Source: Sphingomonas bacterium (GTDB taxonomy: Bacteria > Pseudomonadota > Alphaproteobacteria > Sphingomonadales > Sphingomonadaceae). Taken from it: a DNA stretch of 38,153 nucleotides. Under the pieces are notes generated by a model. The model was not told where the DNA came from, searched no databases, and saw nothing but the letters and a program-made list of their open reading frames with translations. Positions 15,634 to 24,230 of the stretch are shown here, in pieces. Where the stretch lies: the NCBI GenBank assembly GCA_030149245.1, contig JASBRX010000033.1, forward strand, positions 1-38,153, given 5' to 3'. Made by a program: the position numbers and the translations under genes. Numbering within the stretch: the stretch's first letter is position 1; each line of letters starts with the position of its first letter.

Positions 15634-17456
15634 TACCAGCCCTTAGGCTTGCCCTTGTTCTGCTCGTCGAGCCACGCCTTCAGCGGCGCGAAATACTCGA
15701 CCATCGCGGCGCCGGACATCTCGCGGCTGCCGGTGAACGCCTCGAGCGCGTCGGGCCACGGTTTGGACGCGCCCATTTCCAGCATCGCGTTCAGCTTCGC
15801 GCCGACCTCCTTGTTACCATAGAAGGAGCAGCGGTGGAGCGGCCCCTTCCACCCGGCCTGATCGCACGCCGCCTTGTAGAACTGGAACTGCAGCAGCCGG
15901 GCGAGGAAGTAGCGCGTGTACGGCACATTCGCCGGAATGTGGTATTTGGCACCCGGATCGAACTTGGTCTCGTCGCGCTTCACCGGAGGCGTGATCCCCT
16001 GATATTGCAGGCGCAGCGCATCCCATGCCCCCTGATAGCCGGTCGCCGGGATCCCGCCCGAGAACACGCCCCAGCGCCATTTGTCGATCAGCAGACCGAA
16101 CGGCAGAAACGCGACCTTGTCCATCGCCTGACGCAGCAGCAAGCCGGTATCCTTGTCCGCGCTCGGCACCTTGCTCTCGTCGAGCAGCCCGATCGAGACG
16201 AGGTAATCGGGCGTGATCGAAAGCGCGACGAAATCGCCGATCGCCTCGTGGAAGCCGTCATTCGCACCGTTACGATAGAGTAGCGGCTTCTGATTATACG
16301 CGCGCTGGTAGTAGTTATGGCCCAGCTCATGGTGGATCGTGGTGAAGTCGTCGCCATTCACCTTAATGCACATCTTGATGCGCAGATCGTCGACATTGTC
16401 GAGGTTCCACGCCGACGCATGGCACTGCACCTCGCGGTCAGCTGGCTTCACGAACTGCGAGCGCTTCCAGAAGGTCTCTGGCATCGGCTCAAGCCCGAGC
16501 GACGAGTAGAAGCCCTCGCCCGCCTTGACCATCTTGATCGCGTCATAGTCCTTGGCGACGAGCAGTTCGCCGACGTCAAAACCGAGATCACCCGACCCCG
16601 CTGGGGCAACGATATCGTAGATATTGCCCCATTCCTGCGCCCACATATTGCCGAGCAAGTCGGCGCGGATCGGGCCCGTCTTGGACTGGACTGCGTCACC
16701 ATACTTCTCGTTCAGCTTCCAGCGGACATAGGTGTGCAGAGATTCATAAAGCGGCTTCACCTCGTTCCACAATTTGTCGGTAAGCTTGGCGAACTCTTCC
16801 GGCGGCATGTCGTAGTTCGACCGCCACATCGCGCCGACATCCTTGAAGCCGAGCTCGCGCGCGCCCTCGTTCAGCAGGCCGGCGGCGCGCTGATAGTCCT
16901 GACGCTGCGGCGCCCCGACATTGTCGTGCCAGCTGGTCCACATTTCCTTCAGCTCATCGGGATTGCGGCTGGTGCCCATCGCCGCCTCGATGTCGCTTCC
17001 GTTGATCGGCTTGCCGTTCAGCGTGCCCTTGCCGGTGCCATAGACGGTCTGCATGTCGGTCTGCAGCTTGGCGAGGGTGGTCGCTGCTCCGTCGCGGGTC
17101 GGCGCGGGCGAGGTGATCGCGCTGCGCAGTATGTCGAGCTGGCGGCGCGTGTCTGGCGACAGCCCCTTCACCTTGTCGAACTTCGCCGCCTCCAGCGCGT
17201 ATTTGACTGCCAGCTCTGTGCCCTTGGCGCCGCTCTTTGCGACCAGTGCGGCGGTGTCGTCATTGATATAGGTCGCATAAATCCATTGGATCCGCGCGTC
17301 GTCGACGGAGAATTCCTCGAACGCCTTGGTCGCGCGCGCGACGAACGCGTCCGCCTCAGCCGCGGTCGGCGCGGTCGTGGGCGCTTTGGTCTGCGCGACG
17401 GCTGGGGTCGCCAGCAGGACCGCCAGCGCGATCGTGGAAATTCCGGTGCGGATCAT
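15633..17456 (-). CDS. M2 family zinc metallopeptidase (ACE-like peptidyl-dipeptidase)
   Basis: A 607-residue secreted dipeptidyl carboxypeptidase of the angiotensin-converting-enzyme family. A Sec signal peptide (MIRTGISTIALAVLLATPAVAQ) sends it to the periplasm. The zinc site is complete: His376-Glu377-x-x-His380 (HELGH) and Glu404 in GFHEAIGDF, with the same 28-residue spacing from the first His to the distal Glu as in human ACE. The FDPGAKYHIPANVPYTRYF segment is also typical of the family. The natural substrate is unknown; peptide scavenging is the likely role. The ATG at 17456 has GAGAGGG 4 nt upstream and is preferred to the TTG immediately before it. Confidence 0.93.
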   Translation of the reverse strand: MIRTGISTIALAVLLATPAVAQTKAPTTAPTAAEADAFVARATKAFEEFSVDDARIQWIYATYINDDTAALVAKSGAKGTELAVKYALEAAKFDKVKGLSPDTRRQLDILRSAITSPAPTRDGAATTLAKLQTDMQTVYGTGKGTLNGKPINGSDIEAAMGTSRNPDELKEMWTSWHDNVGAPQRQDYQRAAGLLNEGARELGFKDVGAMWRSNYDMPPEEFAKLTDKLWNEVKPLYESLHTYVRWKLNEKYGDAVQSKTGPIRADLLGNMWAQEWGNIYDIVAPAGSGDLGFDVGELLVAKDYDAIKMVKAGEGFYSSLGLEPMPETFWKRSQFVKPADREVQCHASAWNLDNVDDLRIKMCIKVNGDDFTTIHHELGHNYYQRAYNQKPLLYRNGANDGFHEAIGDFVALSITPDYLVSIGLLDESKVPSADKDTGLLLRQAMDKVAFLPFGLLIDKWRWGVFSGGIPATGYQGAWDALRLQYQGITPPVKRDETKFDPGAKYHIPANVPYTRYFLARLLQFQFYKAACDQAGWKGPLHRCSFYGNKEVGAKLNAMLEMGASKPWPDALEAFTGSREMSGAAMVEYFAPLKAWLDEQNKGKPKGW

Positions 17457-17517
17457 CAATCCCTCTCAGACTCTATGATGTTGAATACGCGCAACCTGCG
17501 CCTGCCCCGGCAGGGGG

Positions 17518-18276
17518 TCAAGCGGTCAGAAATGTTACGATCGCGTTCCCAAGCTCCGGCCGCGTAACCGCGCTCATATGATTGCCCGGAACCTCGACGA
17601 AGCGCGCATCGGGCAACATCCCGGCCAGCCCGGTGAACGACCCGACCTCGTCATCCTCCGCCCCGGCGACGATCAGCACCGGCACGTCCAGCGACGCCAC
17701 GGCTCCGGGCGGTGTATCGACAAAGGTATCGAGAATGCCAAGCAAGGCCTTGGGGTCGCCACCGGTGGTCTTGAGAAACGCCTGCGACATGAACTCCTTG
17801 TCGCCACGCACAAAGCTGCCGAACCCGGTCAGAACGCCGCGAAAAAAGCCTGCGCGTCGTCCAGTATCGGTCACGCCCTCGTCGCCCAGTCCCGACAGCA
17901 CCACGCGCCGCGGCTTCGGCGCAATCCCGCGCGCCAGCACCCGCACCGTCGTCCGCGCACCCAGCGAATAACCGCCCAGATCATAATCGGTCAGGCCCAG
18001 ATGCGCGATGAACGCCTCAGCATCCTGCGCCAGCGCATCGGGCGGATAGGCGGCGGGGTCATGCGGCCGTGCGCTGTCACCATGTGCGCGCAGGTCAGGC
18101 ATGATCACGCGGAAGCCTGCAGCAACCAGCTTCTCCGCCGTGCCATATTTGATCCAGTTGGTCTGCGCGTCTGAGAAATAGCCGTGGATCAGCACCACCG
18201 GCCGCCCCTCACCCATCTCGCGCCAGGCCAGGCGCTGTCCGTCGAAGCTCTCGAACGTCTTGAATGTATCGGTCAT
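17518..18276 (-). CDS. Alpha/beta hydrolase
   Basis: A 252-residue alpha/beta-hydrolase-fold enzyme of unknown substrate. The oxyanion region VVLIHGYFSD (residues 27-36), nucleophile elbow GGYSLGA (Ser104), acid Asp208 or Asp209 (VAGAEDDEVGS) and catalytic His233 (VPGNHMSAV) form a full triad. No signal peptide is seen, so it is probably cytoplasmic. The frame extends upstream to 18351; I chose the ATG at 18276 because the extension is Arg/Pro-rich and the conserved fold starts right after MTDTFKTFESFDGQ. It is divergent from the marR-emrAB operon, so regulation by that MarR is possible but unproven. The 41-bp gap to the M2 peptidase allows co-transcription. Confidence 0.88.
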   Translation of the reverse strand: MTDTFKTFESFDGQRLAWREMGEGRPVVLIHGYFSDAQTNWIKYGTAEKLVAAGFRVIMPDLRAHGDSARPHDPAAYPPDALAQDAEAFIAHLGLTDYDLGGYSLGARTTVRVLARGIAPKPRRVVLSGLGDEGVTDTGRRAGFFRGVLTGFGSFVRGDKEFMSQAFLKTTGGDPKALLGILDTFVDTPPGAVASLDVPVLIVAGAEDDEVGSFTGLAGMLPDARFVEVPGNHMSAVTRPELGNAIVTFLTA

Positions 18277-18377
18277 GCCGGCGTGATGCACCGGATCGCG
18301 CGGCGGTGGAACCCCGGCGGCTTGCATTCGGCGCAATCGTATACGTCGCAAAACGCAACTTATAGCAGTAGCATTCT

Positions 18378-18391
18378 ATAAGCATGCTTAT
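18378..18391 (+). promoter_or_regulatory. Palindrome upstream of marR, candidate autoregulatory operator
   Basis: ATAAGCATGCTTAT is a perfect 14-bp inverted repeat in an AT-rich stretch (about 18345-18397) between the divergent hydrolase and marR. MarR regulators usually bind such palindromes over their own promoter. It contains an in-frame ATG (18384) that I reject as a start for this reason. Confidence 0.5.
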
Positions 18392-18404
18392 TATATCGCC
18401 GCTC

Positions 18405-18848
18405 ATGACCGACTCTCTCGGATTCCTGATCAGCGACGTGTCCCGCCTGCTCCGTAAGCGCTTCGACGAGCGCGCGCGCCTGATCGGCGTCACCCGTCAG
18501 CAATGGCGGACGCTCAGCGTGCTCAAGCGGCATGAGGGCAGCAACCAGGGCATGCTCGCCGAACTACTGGAAGTCGAACCGATCACCCTCGGCCGCATGA
18601 TCGACCGGCTCGAGGAAGCGGGCTGGGTCGAACGCCGCCGCGATCCGGGCGACCGCCGCGTGTGGCGCATCCACCTGACCGACGCCGCCCAGCCAATCCT
18701 TCTGCAGCTCAAGGGCATCGCAGACTCGCTATTCGTTGACGCCGCAGAGGGCATCAGCGCCGCGGATCAGGCCAAGCTCCACGCGCTGCTCGAACAGCTC
18801 CGCGACAATCTCAACCCCGACCAGTCCAACGAGGCCGCCAATGGCTGA
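18405..18848 (+). CDS. MarR family transcriptional regulator
   Basis: A 147-residue winged-helix regulator. The DNA-binding core is visible as RQQWRTLSVLKRHEG, LAELLEVEPITLGRMIDRLEEAGWVERR and the wing RDPGDRRVWRIHLTDA. As the first gene of a marR-emrA-emrB operon it probably represses the exporter until a ligand such as a phenolic compound binds; the ligand is unknown. I start at the ATG at 18405: the alternative ATG at 18384 lies within a palindrome and its intervening codons (CTT ATT ATA) are unlike this GC-rich genome. The stop overlaps the emrA start by 8 nt. Confidence 0.93.
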   Translation: MTDSLGFLISDVSRLLRKRFDERARLIGVTRQQWRTLSVLKRHEGSNQGMLAELLEVEPITLGRMIDRLEEAGWVERRRDPGDRRVWRIHLTDAAQPILLQLKGIADSLFVDAAEGISAADQAKLHALLEQLRDNLNPDQSNEAANG

Positions 18849-19899
18849 AGCCGACCCCCGCATCGAAACCTCCCCCCTCCCGGAACCGGTCGCGGTGAAG
18901 CCGAAGCGCAACCTTCTGCGCCCGATCCTCATGTTCGGCGTGCCGCTGGTCGTCATCGGCGCGATCGCCCTGTGGTGGTCGCTGTCGGGCGGCACCGTCT
19001 CGACCGATAACGCCTATGTCCAGCAGGACAAGGTGTCGGTCGCCAGCGACGTCGCCGGGCGGATCGTCGAGGTCGCGGTCAAGGAGAACCAGAGCGTCAA
19101 GGCGGGCGACATCCTGTTCCGCATTGACCCCGAACCCTATCGCATCGCGGTCGCTCAGGCCGACGCCGCAATCGCCAATGCGCAGGTTCAGGTGACGACG
19201 CTGCAAGCGAATTATCAGGGGACGGGCGCGGATATCCAGGCAGCGCGTGACCGCATCGCCTCGGCCCAGGAGGACTATGCCCGGCAAAAGGCGCTGATGG
19301 ACCGCGGTTTCACCACCCGCGCACGCTTCGAGCAGGCCGAACACGCCGTCGAACAAGCCCGCGCCAGCCTGCAAAGCGCGCTTGCTGGCGCCGATGAGGC
19401 ACGTGCGAAGCTGTCGAGCGGCAGCGCAGTGCCAGGCGTCAATCCCGCCATCGCCGCCGGTCGCGCCCAGCGCGCCAAGGCGCTGCTCGACCTTGAGCGT
19501 ACGGTGCGCCGCGCCCCCGTGGACGGCGTGGTCAGCCAGGCCGACCGGCTGCAGGTGGGGCAGATGATGATGTCGGGCCTGCCCGCAGTCACGCTCGTGC
19601 GCTCCGGCGGATCGTGGATCGAGGCGAATTTCAAGGAAACCGACCTCGCCGACATGCGCATCGGCCAGCCCGCCGAAGTGCGCTTCGACGCCTATCCCGG
19701 CCTGAAGCTCAAGGGCCATGTTGCCTCGATCGGATCGCAGACCGGCTCGGAGACCTCGGTGCTCCCGGCACAGAACGCCAATGGCAATTGGGTCAAGGTG
19801 ACCCAACGCGTGCCGGTTCGCATCGCCATCGACGAAAAGAGCCCGCGCCAACTGATCGCCGGCCTTTCCGCCGAAGTGACCGTGATCACTGACAAGTAA
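18841..19899 (+). CDS. emrA: HlyD/EmrA-family efflux periplasmic adaptor
   Basis: A 352-residue membrane-fusion protein that links the inner-membrane EmrB transporter to an outer-membrane channel. Residues 1-23 are cytoplasmic, with one membrane helix at about 24-46 (LLRPILMFGVPLVVIGAIAL). The biotinyl-lipoyl-like half-domain begins with DNAYVQQDKVSVASDVAGRI, then comes a helical hairpin (about 100-190), and the second lipoyl half and beta-barrel include APVDGVVSQADRLQVGQMM and WIEANFKETDLADMRIGQ. The ATG overlaps marR, showing coupling. The frame opening earlier at 18736 is only the marR shadow. A 91-bp gap containing an inverted repeat separates it from emrB. Confidence 0.94.
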   Translation: MAEADPRIETSPLPEPVAVKPKRNLLRPILMFGVPLVVIGAIALWWSLSGGTVSTDNAYVQQDKVSVASDVAGRIVEVAVKENQSVKAGDILFRIDPEPYRIAVAQADAAIANAQVQVTTLQANYQGTGADIQAARDRIASAQEDYARQKALMDRGFTTRARFEQAEHAVEQARASLQSALAGADEARAKLSSGSAVPGVNPAIAAGRAQRAKALLDLERTVRRAPVDGVVSQADRLQVGQMMMSGLPAVTLVRSGGSWIEANFKETDLADMRIGQPAEVRFDAYPGLKLKGHVASIGSQTGSETSVLPAQNANGNWVKVTQRVPVRIAIDEKSPRQLIAGLSAEVTVITDK

Positions 19900-19904
19900 T
19901 CCCC

Positions 19905-19982
19905 TCCGTTTGCCCTGAGCCTGTCGAAGGGCCGGGTCGAACGCTCCAGGAACCGGGCTTCGACAAGCTCAGCCCAAACGGA
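19905..19982. repeat. Dispersed inverted repeat (CTGAGC-CTGTCGAAG type)
   Basis: Two arms of about 30 bp face each other. The left arm (from 19905) reads TCCGTTTGCCCTGAGCCTG and then TCGAAGGGCC; the right arm is its imperfect reverse complement, ending at 19982. This matches a palindromic intergenic repeat that I recall as abundant in sphingomonads and some gammaproteobacteria. It fills nearly all of the emrA-emrB gap and would form a long hairpin in the operon transcript. Confidence 0.85.
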
Positions 19983-19990
19983 CGTTTGTT

Positions 19991-21571
19991 ATGGCCACTG
20001 CCGCGCAGTCTCCCGCCGCTGCCCCCGCCCCGCCACCGGCGGGTCAGGCAGCGCTGCCCGTGCGTAACAAGGGGCTGCTGACGTTCGGCGTGATGCTGGC
20101 GACGATCATGCAGATCCTCGACACGACCATCGCCAATGTCGCCCTGCCGCACATGCAGACCTCGCTCGGCGCGACGGCGGACACCATCACCTGGGTGCTG
20201 ACCAGCTATATCGTCGCTTCGGCGATCGCGATCCCGATCACCGGCTGGGTGTCGGACCGCATCGGATCGCGCAACCTGTTCCTGATCTCGATCGTCGGCT
20301 TCATCATCGCTTCGGCGCTGTGCGGCGCGGCGCAGAGCCTGGAGCAGATGGTGTTGTTCCGCATCCTTCAGGGGATTGCGGCGGCATTCATGAACCCGCT
20401 CAGCCAGACCGTGATGCTCGACATCAACCGCCCGCAGGACCAGCAAAAGGCGATGGCGGTGTGGGGCATGGGGATCATGATCGGCCCGATCCTTGGGCCC
20501 GTCCTCGGCGGCTGGCTGACCGAGAATTTCAACTGGCGCTGGGTCTTCTACGTCAATCTGCCGCTCGGGCTGATCTGCCTCGTCATCCTGTGGTGGCTGT
20601 TGCCCAGCCGCCCGGTGCGCAAGCGCGCGTTCGACGTGTTCGGCTTCTCCCTGCTTGCAGTCGGCATCGGCGCGCTGCAATTGATGCTCGACCGGGGCCA
20701 GCATGCCGACTGGTTCTCCTCGCCCGAAATCTGGATCGAAACGCTGGTCGCGGGCACCGCAATCTGGATGTTCGTCGTCCATATGGCGACCGGCAAGAAC
20801 CCGATGTTCGAACGCAGCCTGTGGAAGAACCGCAACCTCGTCACCGCACTCGCATTCATGCAAGTGGTGGGCGTGGTGATGATGGCGACGATGGCACTGC
20901 TCCCGCCGATGCTGCAGTCGCTCTACGGCTATCCCGTGATCGACACCGGCTTGCTGATGATGCCGCGCGGGGTGGGCGTGCTGGTGACGATGGGCCTGTC
21001 CGCGCGGCTGGTCGCGCGCGGGATCGATCCGCGGCTACTGGTCGGATCCGGCTTCGCGCTCGCGGCCTGGTCGCTCTACGACATGACCACCTGGTCGCTT
21101 GAGATGGGTGCGACGCCATTCATCGTCGCGGGCCTGATCCAGGGGCTCGGCATGGGGCTCATCTTCATGCCGCTCAACGGCATGGCGTTCGCCACCCTGC
21201 CTCCGCACCAGCGGACCGAGGCGGCAAGCCTCACCAACCTGTCGCGCAACATCGGCGCGTCGATCGGCATCTCGCTGGTGACGACGATCCTGGCCCGCAG
21301 CACGCAGGTCAGCCACGCCGACCTCGCCCCCAACATCACCGCCGAACGGCTTCAGACGCTCGACCCCGGCCTGCTCGCCAATTTCGGCAGCCAGACCGAT
21401 GCGTTGCTCGCGATGGCCAATGCCGAAGTGACGCGACAGGCGGCGATGATCGCCTATCTCAACGATTTCCACGCCATGATGATCGTCACGGCAGCCTCGA
21501 TCCCGCTGGTGCTGTTCCTCAAGCGCCCCAAGGCACCGATTGCGAACGATCCCGCTGCAGCCGGGCACTGA
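19991..21571 (+). CDS. emrB: DHA2-family multidrug efflux permease EmrB
   Basis: A 526-residue proton-driven exporter of the major facilitator superfamily with about 14 membrane helices. After a Pro/Ala-rich N-terminal tail (residues 1-24), helix 1 contains LDTTIANVALPHMQ, the DHA2 family motif D1, followed by WVLTSYIVASAI and motif A (GWVSDRIGSRNLF). Motif C-like glycines lie in IGPILGPVLGGWLTENFNWR. With EmrA it would expel hydrophobic drugs or uncouplers; the substrate is unknown. No Shine-Dalgarno sequence precedes the ATG, because the upstream DNA is the inverted repeat. Its last 53 bp overlap the end of the DUF2238 gene on the opposite strand. Confidence 0.95.
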   Translation: MATAAQSPAAAPAPPPAGQAALPVRNKGLLTFGVMLATIMQILDTTIANVALPHMQTSLGATADTITWVLTSYIVASAIAIPITGWVSDRIGSRNLFLISIVGFIIASALCGAAQSLEQMVLFRILQGIAAAFMNPLSQTVMLDINRPQDQQKAMAVWGMGIMIGPILGPVLGGWLTENFNWRWVFYVNLPLGLICLVILWWLLPSRPVRKRAFDVFGFSLLAVGIGALQLMLDRGQHADWFSSPEIWIETLVAGTAIWMFVVHMATGKNPMFERSLWKNRNLVTALAFMQVVGVVMMATMALLPPMLQSLYGYPVIDTGLLMMPRGVGVLVTMGLSARLVARGIDPRLLVGSGFALAAWSLYDMTTWSLEMGATPFIVAGLIQGLGMGLIFMPLNGMAFATLPPHQRTEAASLTNLSRNIGASIGISLVTTILARSTQVSHADLAPNITAERLQTLDPGLLANFGSQTDALLAMANAEVTRQAAMIAYLNDFHAMMIVTAASIPLVLFLKRPKAPIANDPAAAGH

Positions 21572-22157
21572 TCATCCAGATCAGCGCGCCGAGCAGCGCC
21601 AGCGCCATATCCTTGGGCGCATCGAACATGTCGCCCTGCTGCCCATTATACTGCTCGGCCGCTTCGGAACTGAGGCCCAGCGTCAGCATCCATTCGAAAA
21701 TCTCGTAGACCGCACCGATCGCCAGAACAGCGAGCAGCATGAACACCACCGCCATCCGCCGTGTCAGGCCAGCGTGGCGCATCTCGGCCTCGACCAGCGG
21801 CAGCGCGAAGCACAAGCCGGACGCGAAATGCACCAGCCGGTCGAACATGTTGCGCTGAAACCCCAAGGCCGCGTCGATGCTGAAGCCGAACGCCGCCTGC
21901 CCCCACACATCGTACGGCACGCTGCTATAGGTCCAACGCGCGGCGAACAGGTGCAGCAACACGAAGCTGCACGCCCATGCCACACTGGCATTGCTCATCG
22001 GCCAGCGGCGCAATGCCCAGCACGCCAGCGGCACGCCGAGCACCACCGGCCCCACCTGCAACCAGGTGTTGGGCGGATAGGCCGCCCCCACCGCGCTGAG
22101 CGGCACGCCCGCAAGGCATGCGAGCAGACACCATCGTTGCGCGGCGGGAAGACCCAT
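21519..22157 (-). CDS. DUF2238 (YjdF-like) inner-membrane protein
   Basis: A 212-residue polytopic membrane protein of the DUF2238/YjdF family, function unknown. About six hydrophobic helices can be read. The conserved polar segments are HLFAARWTYSSVPYD, RNMFDRLVHFASGL and AVYEIFEWMLT, followed by GDMFDAPKDMALALLGAL, all typical of the family. It starts only 10 bp after the asd stop, so it is probably transcribed with asd, though no functional link is known. Its 3' end overlaps emrB tail-to-tail by 53 bp, so both proteins share coding DNA for their last 17 or so residues. Confidence 0.9.
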   Translation of the reverse strand: MGLPAAQRWCLLACLAGVPLSAVGAAYPPNTWLQVGPVVLGVPLACWALRRWPMSNASVAWACSFVLLHLFAARWTYSSVPYDVWGQAAFGFSIDAALGFQRNMFDRLVHFASGLCFALPLVEAEMRHAGLTRRMAVVFMLLAVLAIGAVYEIFEWMLTLGLSSEAAEQYNGQQGDMFDAPKDMALALLGALIWMISARLQRDRSQSVPWGA

Positions 22158-22167
22158 GTGCGGGCGC

Positions 22168-23193
22168 TCAGCCCTTCTTCAGGTGACGACGACCCAGCAG
22201 TTCGGCGATCTGCACAGCGTTCAGCGCCGCACCCTTGCGCAGATTGTCGCTGACGCACCAGAAGGCGAGGCCGTTCTCGACGGTCGAATCCTCGCGCACG
22301 CGGCTGACGAAGGTGGCATAGTCGCCAACGCACTCGACCGGGGTCACATACCCGCCATCCTCGCGCTTATCGACCAGCATGATGCCCGGCGCCTCACGCA
22401 GGATGTTCTGCGCGTCTTCCGCCGACAGCTCGTTCTCAAGCTCGACATTGACCGCTTCGGAGTGGCCGACGAACACCGGCACGCGGACACAGGTGGCGAT
22501 CACCTTGACCTTGGGGTCGAGGATCTTCTTGGTCTCGACCACCATCTTCCACTCTTCCTTGGTCGACCCGTCGTCGAGGAAGCTGTCGATATGCGGGATC
22601 ACGTTGAACGCGATCTGCTTGGTGAACTTCTTGGCTTCCGCGCTGTCGCCGACAAAGATGTTGCGCGACTGTTCGAACAGCTCGTCCATCCCCTGCTTGC
22701 CCGCGCCGGAGACCGACTGATAGGTCGCGACGACGACGCGCTTGACCTTGGCCGCGTCGTGCAGCGGCTTCAGCGCCACGACCATCTGCGCGGTCGAGCA
22801 ATTGGGGTTGGCGATGATGTTCTTCGCCTTGTAGCCGTCGATCGCCTCCGGGTTCACTTCCGGCACGATCAGCGGCACATCGGGGTCCATGCGATAGAGC
22901 GACGAATTATCGATCACCGTGCAGCCGGCCGCGGCAAAGCGCGGCGCATGTACCTTGGTCGCCTCGCTCCCGATCGCGAACAGCGCCATGTCCCAGCCGG
23001 TCGGGTCGAAATGGTCGATATTCTGGATCTTATACTGTTTCCCGGTCTCGCCGAAGTCGACCATGTCGCCGGTCGAGCGCGAGGACGCGAGCACAGCCAG
23101 TTCGTCAATCGGAAATTCGCGCTCCGCCAGAATGGCGAGCATTTCGCGCCCGACATTGCCGGTGGCGCCTGCGACTACGACACGGTAACCCAT
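22168..23193 (-). CDS. asd: Aspartate-semialdehyde dehydrogenase
   Basis: A 341-residue cytoplasmic enzyme that reduces aspartyl phosphate to aspartate semialdehyde with NADPH, at the branch to lysine, diaminopimelate, methionine and threonine. The N-terminal nucleotide-binding motif is VVVAGATGNVGREML; the catalytic Cys132 lies in NPNCSTAQM; SVSGAGKQGMDEL and the C-terminal SDNLRKGAALNAVQIAELL are family segments. The ATG at 23193 has AAAGGG 7 nt upstream and is preferred to the TTG one codon earlier. Confidence 0.97.
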   Translation of the reverse strand: MGYRVVVAGATGNVGREMLAILAEREFPIDELAVLASSRSTGDMVDFGETGKQYKIQNIDHFDPTGWDMALFAIGSEATKVHAPRFAAAGCTVIDNSSLYRMDPDVPLIVPEVNPEAIDGYKAKNIIANPNCSTAQMVVALKPLHDAAKVKRVVVATYQSVSGAGKQGMDELFEQSRNIFVGDSAEAKKFTKQIAFNVIPHIDSFLDDGSTKEEWKMVVETKKILDPKVKVIATCVRVPVFVGHSEAVNVELENELSAEDAQNILREAPGIMLVDKREDGGYVTPVECVGDYATFVSRVREDSTVENGLAFWCVSDNLRKGAALNAVQIAELLGRRHLKKG

Positions 23194-23310
23194 CAATAGA
23201 CCCTTTCATGCGGTCGAGCCGCCCGCAATACGGGTCGGCACATAGTCATTCTTCGGTGGGAAGTCAGCGGCCGTGCATGGCGCGCCTTCGGAAATGTTTC
23301 GCGGCGGATA

Positions 23311-23356
23311 CCCGGACCCGCGCGACCGGCCTGTCAGCGGCGGGTCGCGGTCCGGG
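23311..23356. other. Long hairpin in the asd upstream region
   Basis: In the 254-bp gap between asd and the next minus-strand gene, CCCGGAC and CGCGACC (separated by CCG) pair with GGTCGCG and GTCCGGG, giving a 14-bp stem with a 3-nt bulge and a 15-nt loop. No T-tract follows on either strand. It could lie in the asd leader or end the upstream TonB-receptor operon. The rest of the gap shows no gene. Confidence 0.4.
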
Positions 23357-23450
23357 TGGTGATAATGGGCCGTTTTCGAAACATGCTGGCGCCCCTAGCA
23401 GCATGATTGCGCAGACGACAGCGAAATTCTTCTATTGTTGTCGGCAAGCT

Positions 23451-24230
23451 TCACTTGGCCGGGAGCACCGGCGGGACGCGGCTGGACACCAGAAAGCCCT
23501 GCTTTCGGTCGATGGTCCACAGGATCCGCGGGTCGATCGGATCCCAGTCGATCGCCTGCCCGGCGGTCGGGACCGCGATCGTCGCGACATGCTCCAGCAC
23601 GGTCCCCGCCGGTGGCAGCTGGACCGCGTAGAGTTCGGGCAGATCATGGCCGGAGACATAGAGGAGCCCGTCGCGATTCCAGCGTCCACCTGATGCGCTA
23701 TACGGCGCCATCCGTCCGATCACGCTGTCGGGAAACAGCCACGCGCCCTGCTCGACGAAGTTCGCGTCGAACCGCACCAGCGTGGTGTAGCGCGCATCGC
23801 GGCCCGGCTCGCCCCCGCGCTTGCCATAATGGGCGAAGCACGCCCACCAGCTCCCCTGATGCCAGTCGAGCCAGGTCAGCGACCCCCGCCCTGGCCCCAG
23901 GCTGCGACTGGCGACCGGCTTCAGCGTCCGCGCGTCGAACGTTTCGATCGAGCTCGCCTGCGGCACCGACGGATAGTTGGACGCCGCGCACACCAAAAGC
24001 CGCCCCTTTAGGATGCAGCTGTTGATGTGGGGGTAATGCGTCTTGCTGCCCTCCCAGCGTGCCACGGTCTTGCCGGTCGTTCGGTCGATCCGCGCAATGA
24101 CATTGTTGTCGATCGCATACAGGTCGCGCGCGCCCGCCGCGACGCCCTGATCGGCGTCGGCGGCGGGGATCCGGGAAACTTCAGGCGCCACCAACGACGC
24201 CTGAAGGGCAAGGGCAAGCAACAGGCCCAT
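23451..24230 (-). CDS. Probable secreted beta-propeller-like protein, unknown function
   Basis: A 259-residue protein that I do not recognise by name. A short hydrophobic N-terminus (MGLLLALALQASLVAP) looks like a signal peptide. The rest shows repeated beta-strand units ending in aromatic or Asp-rich turns: DLYAIDNNVIARIDRTTGKT, SIETFDARTLKPVA, LTWLDWHQGSWWACFAHYG, LLYVSGHDLPELYAVQLP and IDWDPIDPRILWTIDRKQG. These resemble blades of a YncE/SMP-30-like propeller. Its ATG overlaps the TonB-receptor stop by 1 nt (TGATG), so it is probably translated with the receptor and may bind or process the ligand that the receptor imports. Tryptophan-rich turns could suit a sugar or aromatic ligand; this is inference. 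Confidence 0.7.
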   Translation of the reverse strand: MGLLLALALQASLVAPEVSRIPAADADQGVAAGARDLYAIDNNVIARIDRTTGKTVARWEGSKTHYPHINSCILKGRLLVCAASNYPSVPQASSIETFDARTLKPVASRSLGPGRGSLTWLDWHQGSWWACFAHYGKRGGEPGRDARYTTLVRFDANFVEQGAWLFPDSVIGRMAPYSASGGRWNRDGLLYVSGHDLPELYAVQLPPAGTVLEHVATIAVPTAGQAIDWDPIDPRILWTIDRKQGFLVSSRVPPVLPAK

